In this document: piece after piece, positions 22,500 through 34,527 of the stretch
Position numbering within the stretch: position 1 is the first letter of the stretch
Layout: each line of letters opens with the position of its first letter
From: Guyanagaster necrorhizus
Lineage: Eukaryota > Basidiomycota > Agaricomycetes > Agaricales > Physalacriaceae
Length of the DNA stretch: 64,000 nucleotides
Assembly: GCF_019112545.1 (NCBI RefSeq)
Contig: NW_025064900.1
Span: forward strand, 367,765 to 431,764
Reading direction: 5' to 3'
Program-made: the position numbers and the translations under genes
The notes under the pieces: model-generated
Database searches by the model: none
Seen by the model: only the letters and a program-made list of their open reading frames with translations
Told to the model about the DNA's origin: nothing

Positions 22500-25400
22500 A
22501 ATCACTCACTGCTTGGCCTCATCTTTTACCTCCTCAGGCTTATCTTTGGGCCTAAGGCCTTGGTTCTTCTTCATCAACTCCACAATCTGTGCCCTGATGT
22601 CTTCCTGAATGTGTTTATTCTTTTTCTGGGGACAGTTCCATGCCATGTGGCCCTTTTGGCCACAATTGAAACACTTCTCCCCTTTCTTGAGACGATCCAT
22701 GTCCATTGGCTGACCCATTCCAGTATATGTCATGCCTATACCAGTTTGCTTCTCACTGAAGGAAGAAGTTAGGGTCAAGCCTATGAGCCTGGTAGATGTG
22801 GTCATAGTGGGGGCAGAAGGTCTGCTGCCTTGTCTCTGACTTCTGTGCACTCTCCATGATAGGGTTGCTGACTCCACCTTCTGTCATTGCCATTCCTTGT
22901 ATATAGTGGTGATTTGGGCCTTCCATTCTTCATATCTGATGGGTATTCCCTGCCCGATGTCAGAGATAGTGATAAGATAAGAGGCTGGTATTCCCATCTT
23001 CATATACTCCACCATTCATCCAGAGTCAGCAATATCATCTCAGATTCCAGCAAGTTTACTGAGTCATTCCAATTCATTGAAGTAGTTGGCAGCAGACTTA
23101 CTGGCCATTTTGAAGTCCTTCATCTTTTGTTTGTGGACTTCTTGGATGGCCAGATCAGTGAACTTGTCAACAATCATTTATTTGAATACCAGCCATGAGG
23201 GATATCAGTGATGGGTCCTCATAATGGACCAGAATGTTGGAGAGATTAAAACCCATTAGGTTTTTGCTTTGTCAGCTATGTGGATTGCCACAAATGTCAC
23301 CTTGTACATGTTGGCCATGAAGTATGGTGTGAATACTTGGAAATATTGGTCACAATTGACTAGGAATCAATCAATATCATTGGAGGCCCTCTAGAAGAGT
23401 TGGGGTTCAGATACTAGGATGGGTTTGACATTAAGAATTTGAGCCCTCACATCAAGAGCAGGCATTGGGTTTGGCCATCCCCTAGCAGGTGGTCCTGACC
23501 AACTGCTTGGAGGTTCTGGAAAGGAGTGGAGGGAGCCATCATCAGTGATGGGACTCCTCAGCAGAGGAATTGTCTTTTGCACAATTCACCTATTCTGAAC
23601 AGTCCAGCCCTGAGCAAGCACTACAGGATCATCCTCCATGGAAACTGGTTCAGCAGGTTCTGGCTCTTTACTGCCCTCAGCTTCATCAGGTGGCAGTTAT
23701 CTGGCAAATGGTCTCTGGATCAGCAGCCTCCATGGGTTTGAATAATGGCTACTCGGCTTCAGTCAGTATTGAAAAAGCTGAGATGCCATACTTCAGATGG
23801 CTGAGATGGCAAATGAGTATCTTGATGACATCGTTCGGATGGTTGGTGCCATATTGGCCAGCTGGCTTGGCACAATACTTGGTGTCTAAGGTCTTGGTGT
23901 CATGCTGTACTTAGCCCTGTATGGTGGTAGCACCTGCATCTGGTATCCTAAATATCTTTTATTGTAAATAAAAATAGCCTGTTCAGTGGCTGCATATTGT
24001 AAAATTTCTGCATGCTCAACATAGTCAGTGGCAGTATACTATTGTCCTATGGATGACACTAACCATGTGTCATCTGTCCATAATGTTGTTGTTCCCTTCC
24101 AGAACAAATTTATAAAGTCCTTCTTGCACACCTCTCATGCTAATTCCTTCTGCTTCTCTTCATGCATGTGTATATTCCAAAAGCTGACCCAGTCAGTTGA
24201 AGGGTCCTCGACTTCCCTATCATGACCCTCTGCCTCATCATCCACATCCTCGCTGGTGGTCTGACTGCCTGCATCTCTCTTGAGGAGGGAACTGTCATGC
24301 AGGTCATAGATCTCTGGGATGGCCATGCTGAAGCTGTATGCTGGGTCCAGTGTCATCAGGTTCAGGTCAAGGAGTAGGCTGCCACTCAGGCTGCTCTGGT
24401 GGCTTCTCGATGCTCATTGTTGCTGGCACCATTGCTCTGCAATACTGGCAGAAGTTTCTGTAAAACTTTGAATTGAGGAAAAGAGCTGTAAAGCTCCCAT
24501 CAAGGAACTTCTTGAGGTCTCCAGTGGAGTCAATGCTCTTATCATCTCCCCCGATCATTCTCCTACCCTCTGGTTTCCCATCTCTTCAGACCAGGATGTT
24601 GTCTGTCTCTACAATGGTATCAGTCCCATAAGATAGCAGGCAGTTGTTGTCGAGGTCAGACTGCATCTTGTCCTTGATGGGGTCTGTCCAGGGATCAGGC
24701 TCAGTAGTGGGAGTGGCAGGTTTCTGGAAGGGCAAGTTGGAGGTGGTGGTTCCAATGAGGGTATCAGTGTGACTACCTCTCTCATTTCTTCTTTGCTCTT
24801 CTGCTGCTTGTGCTCAGAGATAGCACCCAAAGAGGGCATTCTCTCTCATGATCTCATTGTCAATGCATGCCTGCTTCTCTCTGTACTCAGAAAGGTTATG
24901 GGTACATTAAACTTGATCCTCTCTGAGAAGGACTGGGTCAGTGCGCAGGATTGTCTGTGTTCCCATTGAAACTATTTGTATACTTTCTGTTCTGCCAATA
25001 TAACTGCTAACTGGGCCATACTCTAACTGGTCAGCTTCAACAGCAGCAGCTTGCCACCAGTGGTGCTTATTGTTGTCATCATTCCAATACTGGTCATCTC
25101 TGGCTCCTGTTCTGTTGTTAATCCTTCTGTCATTTGTAGATATAGTTGATCGAGACTCATAATCCCTGGAATTTTGGATCCCTTGAGTCATCCATGAGGC
25201 ATCCAAGGAGTCTCTAGCATGGCACCCAATGCTGGTGCTAGGGATAGGGGTTGTTGTCCTAGTTGCTGGGATACTGTACTGGAGGGACAGGATGGGGGTG
25301 TCAGGTCTGGATCATCAAAACTCTATAGCCCAAGGGTTTTCAGAGTTTCAGATGACTGCCATTGGGGGTCATGAGAGGTATGTGTGCTGCTCTTCTTCTT

Positions 25401-25725
25401 TCCTAGGATGTTCCTCAGTTGAGCTCCCAGAGATGTTTTCAGGGCTGAGTCCTTCTGTAGGTCAGAAGGACTGTTAGGCAGAGGCAGGGATGTCATGGAG
25501 GGGGAGGTCTGATGTGACATTTCAGAGGATAGTTCGAATGCATTGGAATTCATGATAGTGTCTGATTGTCCAAGCTACAATTGATTGGCATCCATGGCAC
25601 AGCTGTATGATCACTAATAGACTGATCAAGATTCCTATGATAGAAGCCAAGAGTTCAAAGAACTCATGAGTAAAGTTTGGATCAGAAGGGTTAAGGGCAG
25701 AGGGTATTTGGTTTCTCAGCATAAT
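22500..25725 (-). pseudogene. Gy-2 gag with zinc knuckle
   Basis: The 5' part (25722-25522) encodes a hydrophobic helix (FELLASIIGILISLLVIIQL) ahead of a polar Ser/Pro/Thr-rich region. The C-terminal end has an intact zinc knuckle, KCFNCGQKGHMAWNCPQKK, at about 22625-22680 (CX2CX4HX4C). The knuckle binds the element RNA during packaging. A membrane-like helix at a gag N-terminus is unusual. Scattered stops separate the pieces. Confidence 0.8.
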
Positions 25726-25749
25726 TGGGCTTAAGAAAGGGAGGCTAGA

Positions 25750-25762
25750 AGCTTCAAGCTAA
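25750..25762 (-). promoter_or_regulatory. Gy-2 putative self-priming primer-binding site
   Basis: The minus strand reads TTAGCTTGAAGCT just inside the 5' LTR. It is a perfect 13-base complement of the R-start motif AGCTTCAAGCTAA (minus strand of 25918-25930), which lies about 30 bases after a TATTTAA box. Confidence 0.75.
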
Positions 25763-25763
25763 T

Positions 25764-26291
25764 TGTTAAGCCCAAACTCCATGTGACTGATAACACATGA
25801 TAAACTAACAGAATCTTGCACTTCAGGTTATACTGTTAGAGTCCACTGATGTGCTATCAGCATTGTGTGATCAAGGCATATGCAAGTAGCTCAAGATAGA
25901 ATGGTAGAGAATAAACTTTAGCTTGAAGCTGGAGTATTACAGCAAGAGCTACACTACTTAAATACTGTTCTGTTCTTGGGCTATTAATAAATGTTCACAA
26001 AAGATATTGTCTATTGTAGAGCTGTTACCCCTGCTGTTGCCAGACTCTCCACAACAGCTGTTGTCCTGCTGTTGTGCTGTTGCAGCTGCACTGCTATTTG
26101 GAGACAAAAGGAGCATAGTCTCTCTCTTCATAGCACACAGCAGCATGATAGAACAGTGACTGACTAGGTTGCTGAGCTAAGTGTTCTCACAGTCCTAAAC
26201 ACTAGCTTAAGTGCCCTGACTAAGCAAAGATAGAGGTCATTTCTGAGGAAAAGAAAAAGAAAAAGAAAGGGAAAAAGGAAAAATCATAACA
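25764..26291 (-). repeat. Gy-2 5' LTR
   Basis: 528 bases, the mate of 17689-18216. Carries the TATTTAAG core promoter and R-start on the minus strand. Confidence 0.93.
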
Positions 26292-29200
26292 GAATGAACT
26301 TGGCATACCATCAAAGATGTGAAGACAGAAGAAGAGGTGAAGGCAGTACTCAAGAATTGAGTACACAAGACTCAAGCTAAGAAAGTGATTGATAAAATGA
26401 TCAAAGGAATGAGAACAGCTGAATGATATCAAGCATTAGAGTGGCTTAATGAACTTCAAGGATCTCAAAAGTTTATCTGCTGATAGAAGACCCCAAGACA
26501 GAACCTGACCACAAAGATCCAAATTGAGACTCTTACTTTCTAAAGTGTCCATACAGTAACAGCTCTAATTGACAGTGACTGCATTGGGAGTTCAATTAAT
26601 CAAGCTTTTGTCAATAAGCACAAATTATCAACCCATGCTACTACCACCTCAATTCCAGTATATAATGCTGATAGCATCAAAAACCAAGCTAGCTTGATCA
26701 CTGAATTTGTTGAGCTACAACTAACTATTAGTGACCATGCAGAGCAGATTGATCTGGCTATCACTGATCTATAAACCAAGAAAGTATTTCTTGGTCACAA
26801 TTGACTTATCTGATACAATCCACTTGTTAACTGAAAAACTGGCCAGATCACATTTGCTCAGTGCCAATGTTGAAAAATCCTGTTTGAACTGCTAGACAAG
26901 GATCCTGAGGATCAATGAGATGAGAAAATGGAGGATAGAGAAACTATTCTCACTGTCAATTTGAAGAAGGCTATGCACATTTGGGCCATACACCATGCTA
27001 ATGACTTGGCTGCAAAGGCCAATGCAGAGAAGAAGGAGAAGATGTTTGAGAAAATAGTACCCAAATAGCCTAAAACTATTGGGACCTATTCAGCAAAGAG
27101 AGTTTTGATGAGTTGCCTGAGCCAAAGCTGTGGAATCATGTGATCAAATTAATTCCAAACACAAATGCCAATCTAGATTGCAAAATATACTCTCTTGGAA
27201 ACTTGAAACAGCAGGAGCTCAACAAATTCCTAGATGAGAACCTTTCTAGTGGATGGATCTGACTTTTGAAATCTCCCATGGCTTTTCCCTTCTTCTTTGT
27301 CAAGAAAAAGGATGGGAAGCTCTAGCCAGTTCAAGATTACTGAAAGCTGAATGAGATGATGATCAAGAATCATTATCCCCTTCTGCTCATTTCAGAACTT
27401 ATGGACAAGTTATGTGGTGCCTAATATTACACCAAGTTAAATGTCAGATAGGGGTATAATAATGTGCAGATCAAAGAAGGAGATGAGTGGAAGGCAGCCT
27501 TCTAAAGCAACTGAGGACTATTTGAATCAACAGTCATGTTCTTCAGGCTCACAAACTCACTTACAACATTCCAGTGGATGATGAATAATATCTTTAAAAA
27601 CCTCATCATAACTGGGAAGGTCATGATCTACCTCAATGACATTCTCATTATGTCATGAGACCATGAGAAACACTGATGACTGGTACAACAAATACTCACA
27701 CTGATGAGGAAGCACAAGCTATTCCTCAAGATAGAGAAATATGAGTTCAAAGTTCTGAAAATAAAGTATCTTGGGGTAATCATCAGCAAAGAAAGCATCT
27801 GGATGGACCTGATAAAAGTGGCTGGAGTGATAGAATGGCTGGTGCCAGTGAAGAAAAAGGAGTTGCAATCCTTTTTAGGATTCACTAACTTTTACTGCTG
27901 GTTCATTTGGAATTACAGCAAGATCATCTATTCAATGATGCAGCTGACAGAGAATGCCCTATAGAATTGGAGATACTCTCAACAGGCTATATTTGATGAC
28001 TTTAAACAATGACCAGCTGAGGATGTTGTCTTAGCAATCCTGACACAGGAAGAAAGATTTAGAGTTGAGGCTGACTCAAGCAAGAGAGCAATTAGGGCAG
28101 TACTTTTCTAAGAGCAGAATGGAAAATAGCAACCAGTGGCCTTTCTTTCTAAGGCTCTGACTATAACAGAACACAACTATGAGATCTACAATAAAGAGCT
28201 TCTAGCAATCATGCTTGCTCTCTCTGAATAGCATCATTATCTGATTAGAGTGGTCCAAACCTTTGAAATTTGGACTGATCATTAAAACCTTCAATACTTT
28301 TGACTTCTCCAGAAACTCAATTGACAACAGGCATGCTGAGTCATGGAACTTTCCAAATATGATTACATACTTCACCATAAAGCTGATGCTGTGAACAAGA
28401 AGGTGGATTTACTCAGCTGATGAGCTGATCATGATCAAGATAGAGATGACAATGAAGAAGTGGTGCTGTTAAAGCCCAAGCATTTCCAGGCAATAATAAT
28501 ACCAACAGAGAAAGAGTTTTATGAGCAGATCAAGAGTGTAACCTGAGACAATAGCAAATAGAACCAACATATAGCACCATCACTAAATCACAAATGCAAA
28601 ATGATGAAGGAAGGAGGGCTAATCCACTATGATGGAAGGATCTATATCTCATGAGATCAACAACTTCAGAGAGATCATCACCACCTACTATGACTATATG
28701 ACAGCAGAACACCCAGAGATTGCAAAGACCAAAAAACTGATATTATGAGAGTATTGGTGGTCAAAGATGGGCTAAAACATAGAATAATATATGAAGGGGT
28801 GCAAAATATGTCAGCAGAGAAAAGCATCAACTCAACCATGTGCAGCACCACTTCACCCAAATGAGGTTCCTCAGAGCTCATAGACCCACATTTCAGTTGA
28901 TATGATCACTAGGTTATCTGATTGTAATAGCTATGATGCTATACTAGTGATCATCAATTGATTCTCAAAAGTGATCATTTCTATCACATGCTTGACAGAA
29001 TTAACATTAGAGAGGTGGATCAAAATTCTCTATGATGAGGTTTATGCTAAATATGACATGCCTCAGGTTGTTATTTCTGATCAAGGATCTCAATTCATCT
29101 TAAAATTCTTAGACAACTTGTACTGGCTTCTATACATCTGATGCAATGCTTCTACAGCATATCACCCACAAACCAATAGACAGATGAAATAAGTCAATCA

Positions 29201-29955
29201 GAAGATTGAAAAATATCTCTGATTGTTCATCAATTACTACCAAGATGATTGGGTCAAGTGGCTTGCCTTAGCTGCTTTTTAGCACAATAATCACATTCAC
29301 TCTGCCATCAGAAAAACCCCTTTCTTTATAAACTATAGCCATCATCCAAATGTTTTATATACAGAATGACTTCATACAACACCTGTCTCCTCTAATTTCA
29401 CTGCAACAATGTCCAAAATTCACAATAAAATGCAGATCACCCTTGAAAAGACAGCAACCTCCATGAAAAAACAATATGATGAATACCACCAATCTGCCCA
29501 CCAATATTCAATCAATGACAAGGTCTGGCTGGATACTACCAATCTGCACTTTCTCCATCTGAAATAAAAGCTCACCAACAAGCACACAGGTCTCTTCTCT
29601 ATCTTTACCAAAGTCAGCAACTCCACATATAAACTTCACCTGCCTGCTGCATGGAAAATTCATGATGTATTTAATGAAACCTTGCTCACTCCATACATCA
29701 CTCTAGCATTCCCAAATCAAGAACACCTGCTACCACCAGAACTGGAGCTGATCAACAATGAAGAACACTATGAAGTTGATTAAGTTTTCAATCACAAACT
29801 CCACAAACTCTGCACACATAGTGGGAGAACTCAGATCACAGTTGATTACTTGGTTAGTTGGAAGAGTTACAACCCTGAATCTAATCAATAGATCAATAAA
29901 TGTCACATAAATGCCAATGATGCAATTTGTGATTACAAACTCTCTCTAGAATAGC
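26292..29955 (+). pseudogene. Gy-1 pol, remainder: protease, RT, RNase H, integrase, chromodomain
   Basis: Plus strand: the linker continues from WTWHTIKDVK. The protease remnant is at about 26560-26640 (ALIDSDCIGSSINQAFV). RT is at 27250-27960 with FFVKKKDGK, and the catalytic motif is changed to YLNDILIM near 27630 (the second position of YLDD is Asn). RNase H is at 27970-28420. Integrase is at 28600-29330 (ISDQGSQFILKFLDNLYW and QVNQKIEKYL-like remnants). The chromodomain at about 29790-29950 reads DYLVSWKSYNPESNQ. Stops are frequent and the altered catalytic residue is typical CG/GA-type decay. Confidence 0.8.
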
Positions 29956-29973
29956 TATCAGGACAATGGTCTT

Positions 29974-29986
29974 AAGGGGGAGGTAA
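29974..29986 (+). other. Gy-1 polypurine tract
   Basis: aagggggaggtaa directly precedes the 3' LTR at 29987. Confidence 0.75.
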
Positions 29987-30445
29987 TATTATGATTTTTT
30001 CTTTTATCTTTCTCAATTAACCTTTATTTATACTTAGTCAGAGTGCTTAGACTAGCACTTAGAACCATGGGACAGGTTTAGTCACTATAATAGGCTGAGT
30101 CTGCTATTGTCCTTCAATATGACAACAACCCTCAACAATGGACTATACTCTTTTGTAGGCAGTAATAATACTCAAGGACAAAGAGCACTATAGCATAGAA
30201 ACTCACAATTAGTAGAGATATATTTAACTTGGACTTGAACTATATATAAGTAGGATAGCTCTTGCTGTATATCTCCAGCTTTGAGCTAAAGTTTATTCTT
30301 CTACCACTTCATCTCAAGCTGATCATCTTTGGCCTTGAAGCACTAGATCAATAGAGACATATAAGTGAACTCTAGCATGACTGTATAAACTTGATACAGC
30401 ATTAGATTATCATGTGTTCAGATCATGTGTGACTTGGACTTAACA
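29987..30445 (+). repeat. Gy-1 3' LTR
   Basis: 459 bases, same length as the 5' LTR; followed by the target duplication aagag. Confidence 0.93.
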
Positions 30446-30450
30446 AAGAG

Positions 30451-33400
30451 GTCACAGAAGTCCCATGCCCACTCTGGTACTATTTCTTTGAATGTCTTCA
30501 CTTTTTTTCTCATATTGGCTTTTGCAGCTAGATCATTCACATAATGTATGACCCATATATAGATTGCTTGCTCTATATTAACTGTGAGGATAGTGTCTCC
30601 CTCCTCCATCTTCTCATCTTATCAGTTGTCTTTGTCTTCATCTGGTAATATGAAGAAAGTCTTGCAGCATCAGCATTAGGCAAAGATGATTTTGCTGGTC
30701 TTCCAGTTGATAAGTGGATTGTGCTATATCAGCCAGTCATATCCAAGAAAGATTTTCTTGGATTCTAAGTCTGTGACCACCAGATTGATGTGTTCTGTGT
30801 GATTCCCTATGACTAATTACAGTTCTATGAACTCAGTAATCAATCTGGCCTGGTTTTAGGTTCCATCAGCATTGTGTACTGGTATAGAAGCTGCAGTGGC
30901 TTGAGTAGGAAGACTGTGCTTGATGATGAAGGTACAGTTGATTAAACTTTCTGTACAGCTGCTATCAATCAGGGCTGAAATGGTATGCATAGAGTGGGTT
31001 TGTCAGGGTTTTGATCTGGACCTTTGTGATGAGATCTCTGCCAGTCATCTTTTGCTGCTAAATATACCTTTAGGGCCTTTGGAGCTTGTCCAGCCATTCC
31101 AGTGTTCAATTCCTTTCTGTCTTCCTCATTCCTTTTATCATTTCATCAATCACTTCTTCTGTTCATGTCTTGTGTACCCAGTTTTTGAGTACTGCCTTCA
31201 CTTTCTCTTCTGTTTTGGCATCACAGATGGCATGCCAAGTTCACTCCATGCCAAATAGTTTGAGCCATTCATTAGAGGTCTCTCCCTCTGTTCAGCCCAT
31301 AGGTGGTTGAGCCTTCTTGTGCAATTCTTTTGGTGATCATAGTGCAGAAGACAAGGATATATTTGAATGCATGTGTAAATATATTGTATCCATAGTGCTA
31401 TCATGAGTCCATCCAGTAGTGATCAGAGACATATCATTAAGTTCTTTGGCTGACTGAGTGGAATCACTCACTCATCAGCTCTGTCTTTTACCTTCTCAAT
31501 CTTCATGTCCTTGCTGTTTTCCTCTATAGTGTTCTGCTTTCTTCTGTAACTTCATGATCTGTGCTTATATCTCCTCATGGGTTCATTTCTTCTTCAGACA
31601 GTTTTTTGAAAGGTGACTCTTCTTACTGTAATTGAAGCACTTCTCTTTCTTCTTCATCTGGTCAATGTCCATTGGTTTCTCCTATCCAGTATACATTGTT
31701 CTGATGGATGTCTTCTTCTTGCCATAGGACTCACTAGTTGTTCTACTTCTCTGCTGACTCTGGGCACTCTTATTTGCTGTCCTCTGACTGCTCTTTTTGT
31801 TGTTTGTCTGATACATTGAACTGACCACCTTCTGCCATTGTCATTCCTGATTCATTATAGTGATCTGTTTTTTCCAGGCTTTGTACTCTTTCAGCATATT
31901 GAGGCTGATGTCTGAGATCATCTTTATATAGGAGAGTGGGACTCTGTGTTTGAGGGCTTTGACCATATGACTGGTCTCCTCTATGTCATGTTGGAGATCA
32001 GGAAGATGGGCCAGATGCTCCAGCTTGCAGAAGTACTTGTTGGTAGTTTTGTTGCTTATATGTAGTTCATACATTTTTGCTTTATGTATGTCTTGGATAG
32101 CTGGATTGGTGAACTTGTTGCATACAGCCTGTTTAAAGTCCTTCCAGGATGGCAGTCAATGGTGCCCCCTGGTTTCAGAGTAGAGATCCATGAGAGTCAT
32201 GATCCACTATTTCTTTGTCTTATTCTCAAAGTAAGAGACAGCAAAGATGATGTGGAAGATGTCAGCAGTTAGGTAAATGACATAGACTTGAAAATATACC
32301 TCATAGTCTACTAAAAATCAGTCAATGTCATTGGATATCCTCTTGAAGGAGTAGGGCTTTCTCATAAGTTTCAGCTTGCACTGAATGAGAAGGGCATCTG
32401 TTGCTAAAGTGCCCATTAAGTTCAGATATTTGTTGAATGGCAGGTATCTCCATTCCTTAGGAGATCCAGGGAGAGAGTGCAGAGAATGGTCATCAGTGAC
32501 TGGACTCCTCACCCCTAGCCCTCACTTCTTCTTGATCCTTCTGTTGATGATCTCAAAGTTTTTAGCATCAAGATCATCCTGGCCTTTTTTGGCTTGTTGC
32601 TGGTTGCTAGGTCCAGGTTCATCAGCAGGTGGTTGTCTGGCAAACAGTCAGCTTCCACAGCCCTGTGGCCATGGATATCATAGGAGACAGCACAGCCTGT
32701 GGAAATAAGGTTTATGAGACTGAGTAGGCCATAGAGTAGATTGATGGTGCTATATAGATGGCTCATTTTAGTGAGATCAGAGGCATGTTCAGCATGAGTC
32801 AGAGTTCATATCATAGGTGATATGGCAACAACTCTTCTATGGGTTCTTTAGAGTATTCTTTGTTGAACAGGTAGATTGCCTGTTTAATAGTATTATACTG
32901 CAAGATATCAATCTTCTCCTGATCATCAGCTATTAAATACTTCTTTCCCAGAGAGGTTACTCTCCAGACAATATTCCATGTGATCTCTGCTACTTACTCC
33001 TGGAATAGCTTATTAAATTCCTTCTAATGCTCTCAGTCTATTCCTGATCCACTCCTTATCTCATTCTTTATCCTCTTCTCCTTGGTAGTCCTTGGATGTG
33101 ACAAATGTCAAGGGTACTCTCTGCATCTTCACTGTTGCTGGAGAGTTGCCCTGATTGGCTGGATCCAGATCAAGTAGAAGACTATACTCAAGGTTGAGAG
33201 GGCCCTGCAATGGGTTGGCCAGAGTCTCCTTGGAGTTCTTCTGCTTTGCTCTCCATGTGCTTGTGGTACTGATAGATGAGGTGAAGAAATTCTCAATTTC
33301 TAAGAAATCTGAAAGTTTTAGTTCTAAGGATCCTTTAGACTGCTTTGTTGTTGATTTTGTGGGCAGATTCAGGATGCCAGAGGATAGAGGGAATAGAGAG

Positions 33401-33586
33401 AGTAGACAAACTGAAGATTTCATCCTCTTTGCTGGGCTCATAAAAAGGGCAGGTGGAACCTCAGGACAAAATGTCATAGTCTCAGAATAGGGGTCAGTAC
33501 TCTCTCCATTGCTTCATAGTCTCTTCTGCTGATGCTGATGCTGATACTGTCAAGGTTGACATCAGCTGATGAGCCCATAGATGAGC
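30451..33586 (-). pseudogene. Gy-3 protease/linker and gag portion
   Basis: Minus strand. The frame at 30609-30451 ends VPEWAWDFCDLF at the Gy-1 insertion point and continues at 13763. Protease remnants are near 30930-31000 (SCTESLIN). A linker with KLFGMEWTWHAICDAK-like content is at about 31200-31260. A zinc knuckle at about 31600-31680 is eroded (KCFNY and KSHLSKNC). The capsid-like region runs 31841-32512. A polar gag stretch is at 33061-33477. The remaining N-terminal part lies beyond the solo LTR at 45014-45655. Confidence 0.75.
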
Positions 33587-34003
33587 CTATATATTATAAT
33601 TTTTCACCTTTTCTTTTTCTTTAATCTTTATCTTCACTTAGTCAAAGCACTTAACTAAGTGCTAAGTACCATATAATCTGCTTATGCAACTATAATAGGC
33701 AGACTGAGCTCATTATCCTGCAACAGCACCAGATCTTTCAAAGACAAATAATACTCCTTTTGTAATAGTAATGATAACTGAGACAAGAACACTATAGCAT
33801 AGAAATATATAATTAGCAGATATATATTTATCTTAGATATAAACAGTATATAAGTAATCTAGCTCTTGCTGTACAGTTGACTATCTCACAATGCATATAG
33901 TTGGAAGACACTAAAACCATATGCATTTATAGATTTATGCAGAACCAAAATAGTATTTGTTGTGACATATAACATATGTGACAATATCATCACATTGCAT
34001 TGG

Positions 34004-34217
34004 TGTTATGAGTTGTTCCATGGCCCAATACTTTTACCTGATGTTTTTCTCTGTTTCTCCTGTCTCTCTAGTTTAGCCTATATTTGTTATTTTCACTATA
34101 TATATATAAGCCAGTATATGTATTGTAGCTAGAGGTTTTCACAATTGACCAAGCCTATACACCTATCAGCAACTGCATGAGCCTTTTATGAGAGAAGTGA
34201 CTTTTGCCACCCTCTCA
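34004..34217 (+). repeat. Gy-4 5' LTR
   Basis: 214 bases with atatatatataagcc (TATA) near 34094. No self-complementary primer site like that of Gy-1/2/3 is evident after it; the primer is not identified. Confidence 0.9.
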
Positions 34218-34527
34218 TATTTTTGACAGCTCTATTGGCTTAATCTTTGCTTTTATCTTTTTCTCTCTTTCATCTGTGCTTTTCTCTCTAAACTCTCTAT
34301 ATCTCTCTTCATTGATATCTGGATTCCCTATGACTTGATCACTTAAGAATATTCTGACTTTGACACCAATATCTAATTTTCTCTTTACTTCTTGGTTCCT
34401 TAGGATATCACATTACTCTTTGTGCAGCCATCACAACACCACTGTTGTGCCAGCTACATCAGGGATGGATAGTCCTTTAACTCTGTTATCAGATGATTAA
34501 TCACCAACAGACTTTGATACTAAAAAT

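Larger units (their letters stand above)
17689..26291 (-). mobile_element. Gy-2: Ty3/Gypsy chromovirus (minus) inserted in Gy-1, youngest of the group
   Basis: 528-base LTRs at 17689-18216 and 25764-26291, starting TGTTAAG and ending CATAACA. The perfect target duplication gaatg lies at 17684-17688 and 26292-26296. Gag-pol runs on the minus strand. Unlike Gy-1 and Gy-3 it keeps scattered CpGs (near 18301, 19286, 20139, 20679, 21085, 23752, 24651) and longer open pieces, in keeping with the latest insertion. LTR pairs differ mainly at CG-derived sites, for example cctcgcac against tcttgcac, and cagtgtta against cagcattg. Confidence 0.93.
13769..30445 (+). mobile_element. Gy-1: Ty3/Gypsy chromovirus (plus) inserted in Gy-3
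   Basis: Two 459-base LTRs (13769-14227 and 29987-30445) start TGTTATG (TATTATG in the right copy) and end TTAACA. The five-base target duplication aagag (13764-13768 and 30446-30450) is perfect and lies in the DLF codons just before Gy-3's reverse transcriptase. The internal order on the plus strand is gag with zinc knuckle, protease, RT, RNase H, integrase, chromodomain. Gy-2 sits in its pol. CpG is almost absent and TGA/TAG codons interrupt all frames. Confidence 0.93.

Noticed and set aside
33525..33550. Short gatgct tandem repeat
   Set aside because: Only a few units inside eroded Gy-3 gag; encodes simple residues and has no evident significance.
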